Assembly: GCA_903919105.1 (NCBI GenBank)
Contig: CAIXGT010000255.1
Location: forward strand, 1 to 5,413
Source of the DNA: an uncultured Spartobacteria bacterium
Lineage (GTDB): Bacteria > Verrucomicrobiota > Verrucomicrobiae > Chthoniobacterales > UBA6821
Length of the DNA stretch: 5,413 nucleotides
Direction: 5' to 3'
Each line of letters opens with the position of its first letter. The first letter of the stretch is position 1. Below the pieces are notes generated by a model that saw only the letters and a list, made by a program, of their open reading frames with translations, made no database searches and was not told the DNA's origin. A program made the position numbers and the translations under genes. Shown here piece by piece: positions 1-5,413 of the stretch.

Positions 1-15
1 GGCTGATCTTTGGCA

Positions 16-36
16 TCGACCCTCGACTCTCGACTT
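16..36. repeat. Short tandem heptamer array (TCGACYY x3)
   Basis: Three head-to-tail 7-bp units are visible: TCGACCC (16-22), TCGACTC (23-29) and TCGACTT (30-36). The first five bases are identical in all three and only the last two vary. The array lies in the non-coding leader of lpxA. A frame-1 TGA at 4-6 shows that any gene read in that frame has ended before it. It resembles the short tandemly repeated heptamers found between genes in several bacterial groups. No function can be assigned from the sequence. Confidence 0.6.
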
Positions 37-67
37 CCCAGCGTCGGTTCCTCCAGTGCCGTTTCGT

Positions 68-95
68 CCTTCATAAATCATCCTTCATCCTTCAT
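68..95. repeat. Short tandem heptamer array (CCTTCAT-type, x4)
   Basis: Four consecutive 7-bp units are CCTTCAT (68-74), the diverged AAATCAT (75-81), CCTTCAT (82-88) and CCTTCAT (89-95). All four share the ending TCAT and three are identical. The array ends 10 bp before the lpxA ATG, so it occupies the place where a ribosome binding site would normally lie, and the flank AATTTGCCTA offers none. It is AT-richer than the genes, so it could overlap promoter or translation-initiation sequence. That role is inferred only. Confidence 0.6.
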
Positions 96-105
96 AATTT
101 GCCTA

Positions 106-936
106 ATGCCGCTGATCCATCCATCTGCCTTTGTCGATCCCGCAGCCCAACTTGCCGCCGATGTGGAGGTCGGGCCGGGAGCCATCATTGAGTCCGGCGC
201 CGTGATCGGTGAAGGGTGCCGGATCCAGGCTCATGCTGTGATCACGGGACACGTCAGGATGGGTGCTAGGAATGCCGTAGGGTACGGAGCCATCCTGGGT
301 GCTGACCCGCAGGATTATGATTTCAAGCCCGGCACCAAGAGTGAGGTGCTCATCGGTGATGACAATATCATCCGTGAATACGTGACGATCCATCGCGGCA
401 CCAAGGAGGGGAGCGTAACGAGAGTTGGTGACAATAATTTCCTGATGGTCGGCGTCCATCTCGGTCACAACGCCACGATCGGCAACAGGGTCATTATTGC
501 CAACAACTGTCTGCTGGCCGGTTATGTCGAGGTGCAGGATGGAGCGGTACTCGGAGGGGGCTCGGTCTTTCACCAGTTCCTGCGTGTGGGAAGGCTCTGC
601 ATGGTGAGGGGAGGGGAGCGCTTCCCCAAAGACATCCCTCCCTTTGTTTCGGCCTATGGAACCAGCATGGTGGCCGGCATCAACGCCGTCGGACTCAAGC
701 GTGCCGGATTCAGTTCTGAGACCAGATTGGAGATCAAGAGGGCCTTCCGGATGATCTACCACAGCGGCCTGAATATCACTCAGGCTCTTGAGGAATCGAA
801 GAAGGCGTTGTGGGGACCCGAAGCGCAAGAGTTCCTCGATTTCATCGCCTCGGCAAAGAAGCGTGGAGTTTGCGCGGTAAAACCCGTCCGTGGTGGCTTG
901 TTCTCCTCATCCGACACTAAGGACGCGGAGGAGTAA
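106..936 (+). CDS. lpxA: Acyl-[ACP]--UDP-N-acetylglucosamine O-acyltransferase (LpxA)
   Basis: LpxA transfers a 3-hydroxyacyl chain from acyl carrier protein to the 3-OH of UDP-GlcNAc, the first step of lipid A synthesis, in the cytoplasm as a homotrimer. The 276-residue protein (E. coli 262) shows a left-handed beta-helix of hexapeptide repeats over about residues 1-190, then a helical C-terminal domain. Recognisable blocks are GADPQDYDF (65-73), IREYVTIHRGT (89-99), VGDNNFLM (107-114), HLGHNATIGNR (118-128, with His121 matching catalytic His125 of E. coli), VFHQF (154-158) and GINAVGLKRAGF (191-202). Gly169 aligns with E. coli Gly173 of the acyl-chain ruler. Tyr140 stands where E. coli has His144. 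The ATG at 106 is chosen because MPLIHPSAFVDP matches the family N-terminus. The frame is open back to a TTG at 10, but that extension only translates the heptamer arrays. No Shine-Dalgarno site is visible. The last ~25 residues are charged and probably unstructured. lpxB, lpxD and fabZ are not in view. Confidence 0.96.
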   Translation: MPLIHPSAFVDPAAQLAADVEVGPGAIIESGAVIGEGCRIQAHAVITGHVRMGARNAVGYGAILGADPQDYDFKPGTKSEVLIGDDNIIREYVTIHRGTKEGSVTRVGDNNFLMVGVHLGHNATIGNRVIIANNCLLAGYVEVQDGAVLGGGSVFHQFLRVGRLCMVRGGERFPKDIPPFVSAYGTSMVAGINAVGLKRAGFSSETRLEIKRAFRMIYHSGLNITQALEESKKALWGPEAQEFLDFIASAKKRGVCAVKPVRGGLFSSSDTKDAEE

Positions 937-939
937 AAA

Positions 940-2244
940 CTAGAGAACGGCTAGAGCCTGCAGTGCGGCCGTGTGGATGTCCCTAACTGCCACACCATGG
1001 AGGGCAGCCGCTTCTGCACATGAGGAAAACTCCGGTGATCGCTGGAGTATCTCGCCCCGGAGTGAGCCAATTTTAACCCTAATATTTCCATAGCGGGTAT
1101 CGATCTCCTCGAAGTGTCGCTCGAGCTTGAGGCGCTGCATGTGATGCCGCCTGATCCCGAATGCCGTCGTTTCCCGGAGAATCCTTTCGGAAAGTTCAGT
1201 CGCCTTCTCCTCATGACAAAGGACTTCCAGAACCCACCCTGATCGCCCTTTTTTCATGACAGTAGGTGTGAGGGTGGCGTCGAGCGCTCCCGCGGTAAGT
1301 AGCGCGTCAAGAGCGCTGGATGCATGTTCAGGACTCAGATCGTCCAGATTGCATCGGAGTTCCACGACCTCATCGATATGAGAGAGATCGGGATCAACCG
1401 ATTCTCCAAGGATGAGGCGGAGGACATTGGGGCGATTGGGGGTGTTCCTTGAGCCAAGTCCGTAACCGATGGAGGTCACTGCCATCTCGGGCATCGGGCC
1501 GAAGTTTCCGGAGAATTCAGCCAGGATCGCGGCCCCCGTCGGGGTGATGTGCTCCCAAGGTTCCTCAACCTGACGGAAAGGAATCCCTTTGAGAAGTGCC
1601 AGAGTGGCCGGCGCCGGCAAGGGAAATGTGCCATGCGCGCAATGAATATGGCCGGTTCCCTCGATCAGCGGACCGCAGGTGATCGTATCGATCTTGAGAT
1701 AGTCGAATCCCGCGCAGGTACAGACGATATCTGCGATCGAATCCTCCGCTCCGACCTCGTGGAATCCGACGTTTTCGGGAGGGACTCCATGCACCCCTCC
1801 TTCCGCGATGGCAATCCTTCGGAAGACGGCAAGGGAACGAGTCTTTACTTTGGCATCGAGAGAACTCTTTTCGAGAAGGGAGACGATCTCGGCGTGATTG
1901 CGTCCATGGGAGTGGTGGTCATGGCTCCCATGGTGTTCGTGAACTTCGTGAGTATGAGAATGATGATGACCATGTTGGTCGTGCCCGTGGTCGTGATGAT
2001 GGTGAGTGGTCTTGGTCGCCCCTTCCCCCTGATCCACCTCATCACCTTCATGGCCACTCACCAGAAAGCGCCATCCGGAGATGCCGGTCCTGTCTGCGCG
2101 TTCGAAGCGGCAGGAGGGAAGATCGATAGCGAGCGCCCGCAGTGCCTCTTGAAAAACTTCCTCAGGAACCCCGAGATCCCTCAGTGCGGCAACGGACATG
2201 TCGCCGCTGATTCCAGCAAAGGCATCGATATGAAGGAGTTTCAT
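940..2244 (-). CDS. larC: Nickel-pincer cofactor biosynthesis protein LarC (nickel insertase)
   Basis: LarC (DUF111 family) inserts nickel, using CTP, into pyridinium-3,5-bisthiocarboxylic acid mononucleotide. This gives the nickel-pincer cofactor of lactate racemase and related LarA enzymes. Family blocks in the 434-residue protein are HIDAFAGISGDM (5-16, the canonical N-terminus), FHEVGAEDSIADIV (161-174), HCAHGTFPLPAPAT (201-214), HITPTGAAI (232-240), GYGLGSRNTPNRPN (260-273), CNLDDLSPE (298-306) and MKKGRSG (330-336, where I expect MKKGRPG). A His-rich linker spans 81-117. In Lactiplantibacillus plantarum the protein is made from larC1 and larC2 by frameshifting; here one uninterrupted frame covers both halves. 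The ATG at 2244 gives the family N-terminus, without a visible Shine-Dalgarno site. The gene is convergent with lpxA (3 bp between stops) and divergent from speA. No larA, larB or larE lies in the window, so its client enzyme is unknown here. Confidence 0.94.
   Translation of the reverse strand: MKLLHIDAFAGISGDMSVAALRDLGVPEEVFQEALRALAIDLPSCRFERADRTGISGWRFLVSGHEGDEVDQGEGATKTTHHHHDHGHDQHGHHHSHTHEVHEHHGSHDHHSHGRNHAEIVSLLEKSSLDAKVKTRSLAVFRRIAIAEGGVHGVPPENVGFHEVGAEDSIADIVCTCAGFDYLKIDTITCGPLIEGTGHIHCAHGTFPLPAPATLALLKGIPFRQVEEPWEHITPTGAAILAEFSGNFGPMPEMAVTSIGYGLGSRNTPNRPNVLRLILGESVDPDLSHIDEVVELRCNLDDLSPEHASSALDALLTAGALDATLTPTVMKKGRSGWVLEVLCHEEKATELSERILRETTAFGIRRHHMQRLKLERHFEEIDTRYGNIRVKIGSLRGEILQRSPEFSSCAEAAALHGVAVRDIHTAALQALAVL
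1894..2004 (-). other. Histidine-rich segment of LarC (residues 81-117)
   Basis: Twenty of these 37 residues are histidine, mixed with Asp, Gly, Ser and Glu, beginning HHHHDHGHDQHGHHHSHTHE. It lies between the N-terminal part (about 1-75) and the next conserved helix (NHAEIVSLLEK). Composition and placement suggest a flexible metal-binding loop that stores or delivers nickel, as in other His-rich nickel chaperones such as HypB and UreE. This is inference from composition; the segment is not catalytic by any motif I can see. The DNA (CAT/CAC codons on the minus strand) is repetitive and could vary in length between strains. Confidence 0.85.
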
Positions 2245-2393
2245 GATGGTTGGGGTCTGGCAGGAGGAAAGGTAGTTCCGTCAATTCATTCACACCTACT
2301 GCTCCTTGATACGGCAATGCAAAAAAAACTGAAGCATCATGTCGCCAAGTCAGGGCATGTTTGTTTTAATTTTATTTCTAAATTTCTCAGTCA
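2245..2393. promoter_or_regulatory. Divergent larC-speA intergenic region
   Basis: These 149 bp separate two genes pointing outward, so both promoters should lie here. The speA-proximal end (about 2359-2387) is strongly AT-rich, runs straight to the speA ATG and lacks a Shine-Dalgarno site. A run of eight A lies at 2321-2328. A TTGATA hexamer at 2308-2313 resembles a -35 box, but I see no good -10 at normal spacing. An imperfect inverted repeat with CATG ends spans about 2339-2359 and is too weak to call an operator. No RNA gene, riboswitch or terminator is recognisable. Confidence 0.4.
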
Positions 2394-4367
2394 ATGCCAC
2401 AACCTCAAGACTCCAACGGATCCATCACTGCACAGAATTCCTCTCTCTATAACGTGGAGGGATGGTCCGAGGGATACGTGAGGATCAACGACGCCGGTCA
2501 TGTCACCATGCGGCCTCAGAGAAAGGAGGGCGAGGAGATCGACTTGATGGAGTTGGTCGGCGAGGCGGGGGACCGCGGGCTCCGTTTTCCTCTATTGGTC
2601 AGGTTCCATGATCTGCTTCGCGACCGCGTTCGTAGGCTGAACGAGTCATTCGCTAGGGCCATTTCAGAGTGCGGATACAAGAACCAGTACCGTGGGGTTT
2701 TCCCCATCAAGGTCAATCAGCTCTGCGAGGTCGTCGAGGAGATCGTTGATGCTGGACTCCCCTACCATTTCGGTATCGAGGCCGGCAGCAAGCCCGAGCT
2801 CATCGCCGCTCTGGCGGTCCATTCTGATCCCGAGAGTCTTGTGGTCGGAAACGGCTACAAGGACGACGAGTTCATCCGGGCCGCGCTCATCGGCATCAAA
2901 CTCGGGAAGAAGGTCATTCTTGTTGTGGAGAAGTTGGAGGAGTTTCACCAGATACTCGCCGTAGCCAAGCAGGTCGGAGTGACTCCCATGATCGGCGCCC
3001 GAGTCAGGCTTCTCTCCAAGGGAGCTGGCAAATGGGCCACCAGCGGCGGAGAGAATGCTAAGTTCGGTCTCTCCACAGCTGATCTTGTATCAATGAGCGA
3101 CACGCTTCATGCCGAGGGCATTCCCAACGCGCTAGTGCTTCTTCATTACCATGTCGGCTCCCAGGTGCCCGATATTCAGACGATCAGCCGCGCCACGCGT
3201 GAGGCCGCCCGCTTCTATGCCAAACTCAAGAAGATGGGCCACGCTCTCGGCTATCTTGACGTGGGTGGTGGGCTCGGAGTCGATTACGACGGATCCCGTA
3301 CGAGCTTCGATAGTTCCAGGAACTATTCACTCCACGAGTACACCCGCGACATCGTCTACAATATCATGGAGGTCTGTGACTCGGAGCAAGTCGAGCATCC
3401 CGTGATCGTGAGTGAAAGCGGTCGCTTCATTGTAGCGCCCCACTCCGTGCTGATTATCGAGGCGTTCGGCTCCATCGAGAAGCAGACTCATGGGGCCCAA
3501 GTCTTGGCCTCCCCCGAGGATCCCAAGCTGGTTTCGGACATGCTCGAGATCCTGGCCGGTCTGAATGAGAAGCGTCGTTTGGAAAATCTCCATGATGCAC
3601 AGCAGATCAGGGATCAGGCGCAGTCGATGTTCGATCTCGGCCTGCTCGAGCTCCGCTCCAAGGCAAAGATCGACACCCTGTATTGGCATATTGCCGCCGC
3701 GATCGTGAAACTCCATGCCGGGATGAAGCAGGTGCCAGAGGAAGTGAGGGAACTCGAGGTGGCCCTGGCCGACCAACTTCTCTGCAACTTCTCCGTCTTT
3801 CAGTCCCTGCTTGACCACTGGGCCTTGGGGCAGCTTTTCCCAGTCATGCCGATCCACCGTCTCGACGAGATTCCGGAGCGTAGTGGCACGCTCGTTGACA
3901 TCACTTGTGATTCCGACGGCAAGATGGCCAAGTTTATCGATTTTCAGGATGTGAAGGAGACCCTGCCTGTACATGCCGTCCGGCCCGGCGAACCCTATTA
4001 CCTGGGGATTTTCCTTTCGGGAGCCTATCAGGATATCATGGGAGATCTGCATAACCTCTTCGGTAGGGTGAACGAGATGCATGTCTTTCTCGATGAGGAT
4101 GAGGAGGCCGGTTACTACATCGAGGAGGTGCTTCCGGGAAATACCATCGACCAGGTGCTGACCCTCACCCAGTGGGACACCAAGGAGCTGGCCCGCAAGA
4201 TCAAGTCCCAGGCCGATGCCGCACTCAAGGGCGACCGTCTTAAGCCCAACGAGGCGATGCGACTCGCCGACGAGTACGAGAAGATGTTCCAGTCCTACAC
4301 CTACTTGGATTTCAACGCCCGTCGTCCCAATGGTTCCATGAGCTCAGTAACAAAAACTTCCAATTAA
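2394..4367 (+). CDS. speA: Biosynthetic arginine decarboxylase (SpeA)
   Basis: SpeA is a PLP- and Mg-dependent fold-III decarboxylase. It converts arginine to agmatine plus CO2, the entry to putrescine and spermidine. The 657 residues match the E. coli enzyme (658). Visible landmarks are the N-terminal EGWSEGYVRINDAGHV (22-37); FPIKVNQ (103-109), with Lys106 as the PLP lysine; HYHVGSQ (251-257); the glycine-rich phosphate-binding loop VGGGLGVDYDG (290-300); SESGR (340-344); CDSDGK (505-510), with Cys505 as the expected catalytic cysteine and Asp508 as a substrate contact; and the conserved GAYQDIMGDLHNLFG (543-557). The barrel, the inserted helical bundle (about 375-460), the beta domain and the C-terminal helical tail are all present, so the enzyme should be active. 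The ATG at 2394 gives family length; the sequence before it is AT-rich with no Shine-Dalgarno site. gcvT follows after 5 bp, suggesting co-transcription. Agmatine-processing genes are not in view. Confidence 0.97.
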   Translation: MPQPQDSNGSITAQNSSLYNVEGWSEGYVRINDAGHVTMRPQRKEGEEIDLMELVGEAGDRGLRFPLLVRFHDLLRDRVRRLNESFARAISECGYKNQYRGVFPIKVNQLCEVVEEIVDAGLPYHFGIEAGSKPELIAALAVHSDPESLVVGNGYKDDEFIRAALIGIKLGKKVILVVEKLEEFHQILAVAKQVGVTPMIGARVRLLSKGAGKWATSGGENAKFGLSTADLVSMSDTLHAEGIPNALVLLHYHVGSQVPDIQTISRATREAARFYAKLKKMGHALGYLDVGGGLGVDYDGSRTSFDSSRNYSLHEYTRDIVYNIMEVCDSEQVEHPVIVSESGRFIVAPHSVLIIEAFGSIEKQTHGAQVLASPEDPKLVSDMLEILAGLNEKRRLENLHDAQQIRDQAQSMFDLGLLELRSKAKIDTLYWHIAAAIVKLHAGMKQVPEEVRELEVALADQLLCNFSVFQSLLDHWALGQLFPVMPIHRLDEIPERSGTLVDITCDSDGKMAKFIDFQDVKETLPVHAVRPGEPYYLGIFLSGAYQDIMGDLHNLFGRVNEMHVFLDEDEEAGYYIEEVLPGNTIDQVLTLTQWDTKELARKIKSQADAALKGDRLKPNEAMRLADEYEKMFQSYTYLDFNARRPNGSMSSVTKTSN

Positions 4368-4372
4368 TCCCG

Positions 4373-5413
4373 GTGAGCGATCCTGCCCTTCTCAAGCATT
4401 CCCCTCTCGAATCAGCCCACGTGGCCTGTGGTGCTCGCATGGTCGAGTTTGGCGGATGGTACATGCCGGTCCAGTACTCAGGCATCATGGAGGAGCATCG
4501 TGCTGTCAGATCTGCCTCCGGCATGTTCGACATCTCCCACATGGGGGAGGTCATTGTTTCAGGGCCCGGTGCCCTGGCGTGGTTGGAGAGTCTCCTGACC
4601 AACCGCGTCGGTAAGCTCGCCGTCACCCGGGGTCAATACACCCTCATGCTGGATGAGAGTGGAGGGGTCATTGATGATCTCATCATCTACCGGACAGCAG
4701 AGTTGTCTTATTTTCTGGTGATCAATGGTGCCTGCCGTGATCTCGATCTCGAGTGGATGCGTGGTCATCTTCCTGCCGATGATTCCGTTCTGCTACAAGA
4801 CCAAGGGAACGACTATGCGGCCATCGCTCTCCAGGGAGGCGATTCCGAAAAAATCCTAAGGTCTCTCTTTCCGGGCTGCGACGTTCCGAAGCGAAACGGC
4901 ATTGCTCCACTCATCCCGTCTCTTGTGGCTTCCGAGGGCAGCATCCCTTCGCTCGTTGCCCGTACCGGATATACCGGTGAGGATGGATTTGAGCTCTTTG
5001 TTCCTGTGGCGCATGGTATCGCGCTCTGGGAGAGCCTTCTTGCCGCCGGAGTGAAACCTTGTGGCCTTGGATCCCGGGACACCCTGCGGCTTGAGATGGG
5101 TTATCCTCTGAATGGCTCGGATCTCTCCCGTGACCGCACTCCTCTCGAGGCTGCTCTGGATAGGTTTGTTGGCCTCGATGATCCCGAGAAGGGTGATTTT
5201 TCGGGTCGCAAGGCTCTGGAGCAGCAGCGTTCAGAGGGCTTCCCCTCTCGGTTGACACCCCTCAAGCTTTCCGTGCAGGGTCCACCCCTCCGTTCCCATT
5301 ATCCTGTTCTGGCTGATGGAGTTGCAGTAGGTGAAACCTGTAGCGGCGCCCTCTCCCCGAGTCTGGGTGAGGGGATCGCCATGGCCTATCTTCCCGAGGC
5401 CTGTAGAACCCCC
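4373..5413 (+). CDS. gcvT: Glycine cleavage system T protein (aminomethyltransferase), 3' end cut by window
   Basis: GcvT takes the aminomethyl group from the lipoyl arm of H protein, gives it to tetrahydrofolate as 5,10-methylene-THF and releases ammonia, as part of the glycine cleavage complex. 347 residues are present with no stop. Family members are about 360-375 residues, so only a short tail is missing. Landmarks are GARMVEFGGWYMPVQY (20-35), FDISHMGE (52-59), QYTLMLDESGGVIDDLIIYR (88-107, with the catalytic Asp in the DD pair 101-102), ALQGGDSEKIL (152-162), RTGYTGEDGFEL (197-208), GLGSRDTLRLEMG (231-243) and SGALSPSLGEGIAMAY (324-339). Small departures are Cys323 in ETCSG, where Thr is usual, and INGACRD in place of the usual VNAAN-type stretch. 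GTG 4373 is chosen because it leaves a normal N-terminal lead and sits 5 bp after the speA stop; no in-frame ATG precedes the conserved block. No Shine-Dalgarno site is seen. gcvH and gcvP often follow in such operons but lie outside the window. Confidence 0.95.
   Translation, partial: MSDPALLKHSPLESAHVACGARMVEFGGWYMPVQYSGIMEEHRAVRSASGMFDISHMGEVIVSGPGALAWLESLLTNRVGKLAVTRGQYTLMLDESGGVIDDLIIYRTAELSYFLVINGACRDLDLEWMRGHLPADDSVLLQDQGNDYAAIALQGGDSEKILRSLFPGCDVPKRNGIAPLIPSLVASEGSIPSLVARTGYTGEDGFELFVPVAHGIALWESLLAAGVKPCGLGSRDTLRLEMGYPLNGSDLSRDRTPLEAALDRFVGLDDPEKGDFSGRKALEQQRSEGFPSRLTPLKLSVQGPPLRSHYPVLADGVAVGETCSGALSPSLGEGIAMAYLPEACRTP

Noticed and set aside
10..105. N-terminal extension of LpxA from a TTG at position 10
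   Set aside because: The extra 32 residues translate the heptamer repeats, are Ser-rich and low in complexity, and precede a perfectly good family N-terminus at the ATG at 106.
103..828. Long open frame on the minus strand across lpxA (241 codons)
   Set aside because: It lies antisense to a clear lpxA, matches no family I recognise, and follows from the codon bias of the real gene.
949..958. Small inverted repeat GGCT-AG-AGCC near the larC 3' end as a terminator
   Set aside because: The stem is only 4 bp with a 2-base loop and there is no T-run on either strand. It is too weak to call.
2339..2359. Imperfect palindrome with CATG ends as an operator between larC and speA
   Set aside because: The match covers about 7 bp with a one-base bulge or mismatch; such repeats are expected by chance in 149 bp.
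1549..2481. Plus-strand open frame of 310 codons across larC, the intergenic region and the start of speA
   Set aside because: It is antisense to conserved larC motifs, runs through a likely promoter region and has Met/Val-rich low-complexity translation opposite the His codons.
3327..4082. Minus-strand open frame of 251 codons inside speA
   Set aside because: It is the shadow of a well-conserved speA segment, with no recognisable domain.
5349..5373. Hairpin within gcvT: a 9-bp stem with one mismatch (CCCTCTCCC / GGGTGAGGG) and a 7-base loop, resembling a REP-type element or terminator
   Set aside because: It encodes the conserved GcvT segment around SPSLGEG in frame and at the expected place, with no following T-run. 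It is best explained by coding constraint.

Overview
This 5.4 kb window looks like ordinary chromosome of a Gram-negative bacterium. It carries an lpxA gene for lipid A synthesis. The coding DNA is moderately GC-rich, the non-coding leaders are AT-rich, and none of the four gene starts has a recognisable Shine-Dalgarno sequence. Heptanucleotide tandem repeats in the first spacer, SD-less starts and the gene content would fit the Verrucomicrobiota or a related PVC lineage. That placement is inference from general features, not from a diagnostic marker. There is no transposase, phage gene, tRNA, rRNA or CRISPR array.

Layout from left to right: (i) positions 1-105 are a non-coding leader with two arrays of 7-bp repeats. 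(ii) lpxA (106-936, +) encodes UDP-N-acetylglucosamine acyltransferase, the first step of lipid A synthesis. (iii) larC (940-2244, -) encodes the nickel insertase for the nickel-pincer nucleotide cofactor. It converges on lpxA with only 3 bp between the stop codons and contains a very histidine-rich stretch. (iv) Positions 2245-2393 are a divergent intergenic region that should hold the promoters for larC and speA. (v) speA (2394-4367, +) encodes a full-length biosynthetic arginine decarboxylase, which makes agmatine for polyamines. (vi) gcvT (4373-5413, +, cut by the window end) encodes the aminomethyltransferase (T protein) of the glycine cleavage system. It starts with GTG 5 bp after the speA stop, so the two are probably co-transcribed.

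The four proteins belong to different pathways: lipid A, nickel cofactor, polyamines and one-carbon/glycine metabolism. Only speA-gcvT has the geometry of an operon. I found no previously undescribed system. The points most worth a second look are the heptamer arrays just before lpxA, the His-rich nickel-handling segment of LarC without lar partners nearby, the uniform lack of Shine-Dalgarno sites, and a His-to-Tyr change at a normally conserved LpxA position.
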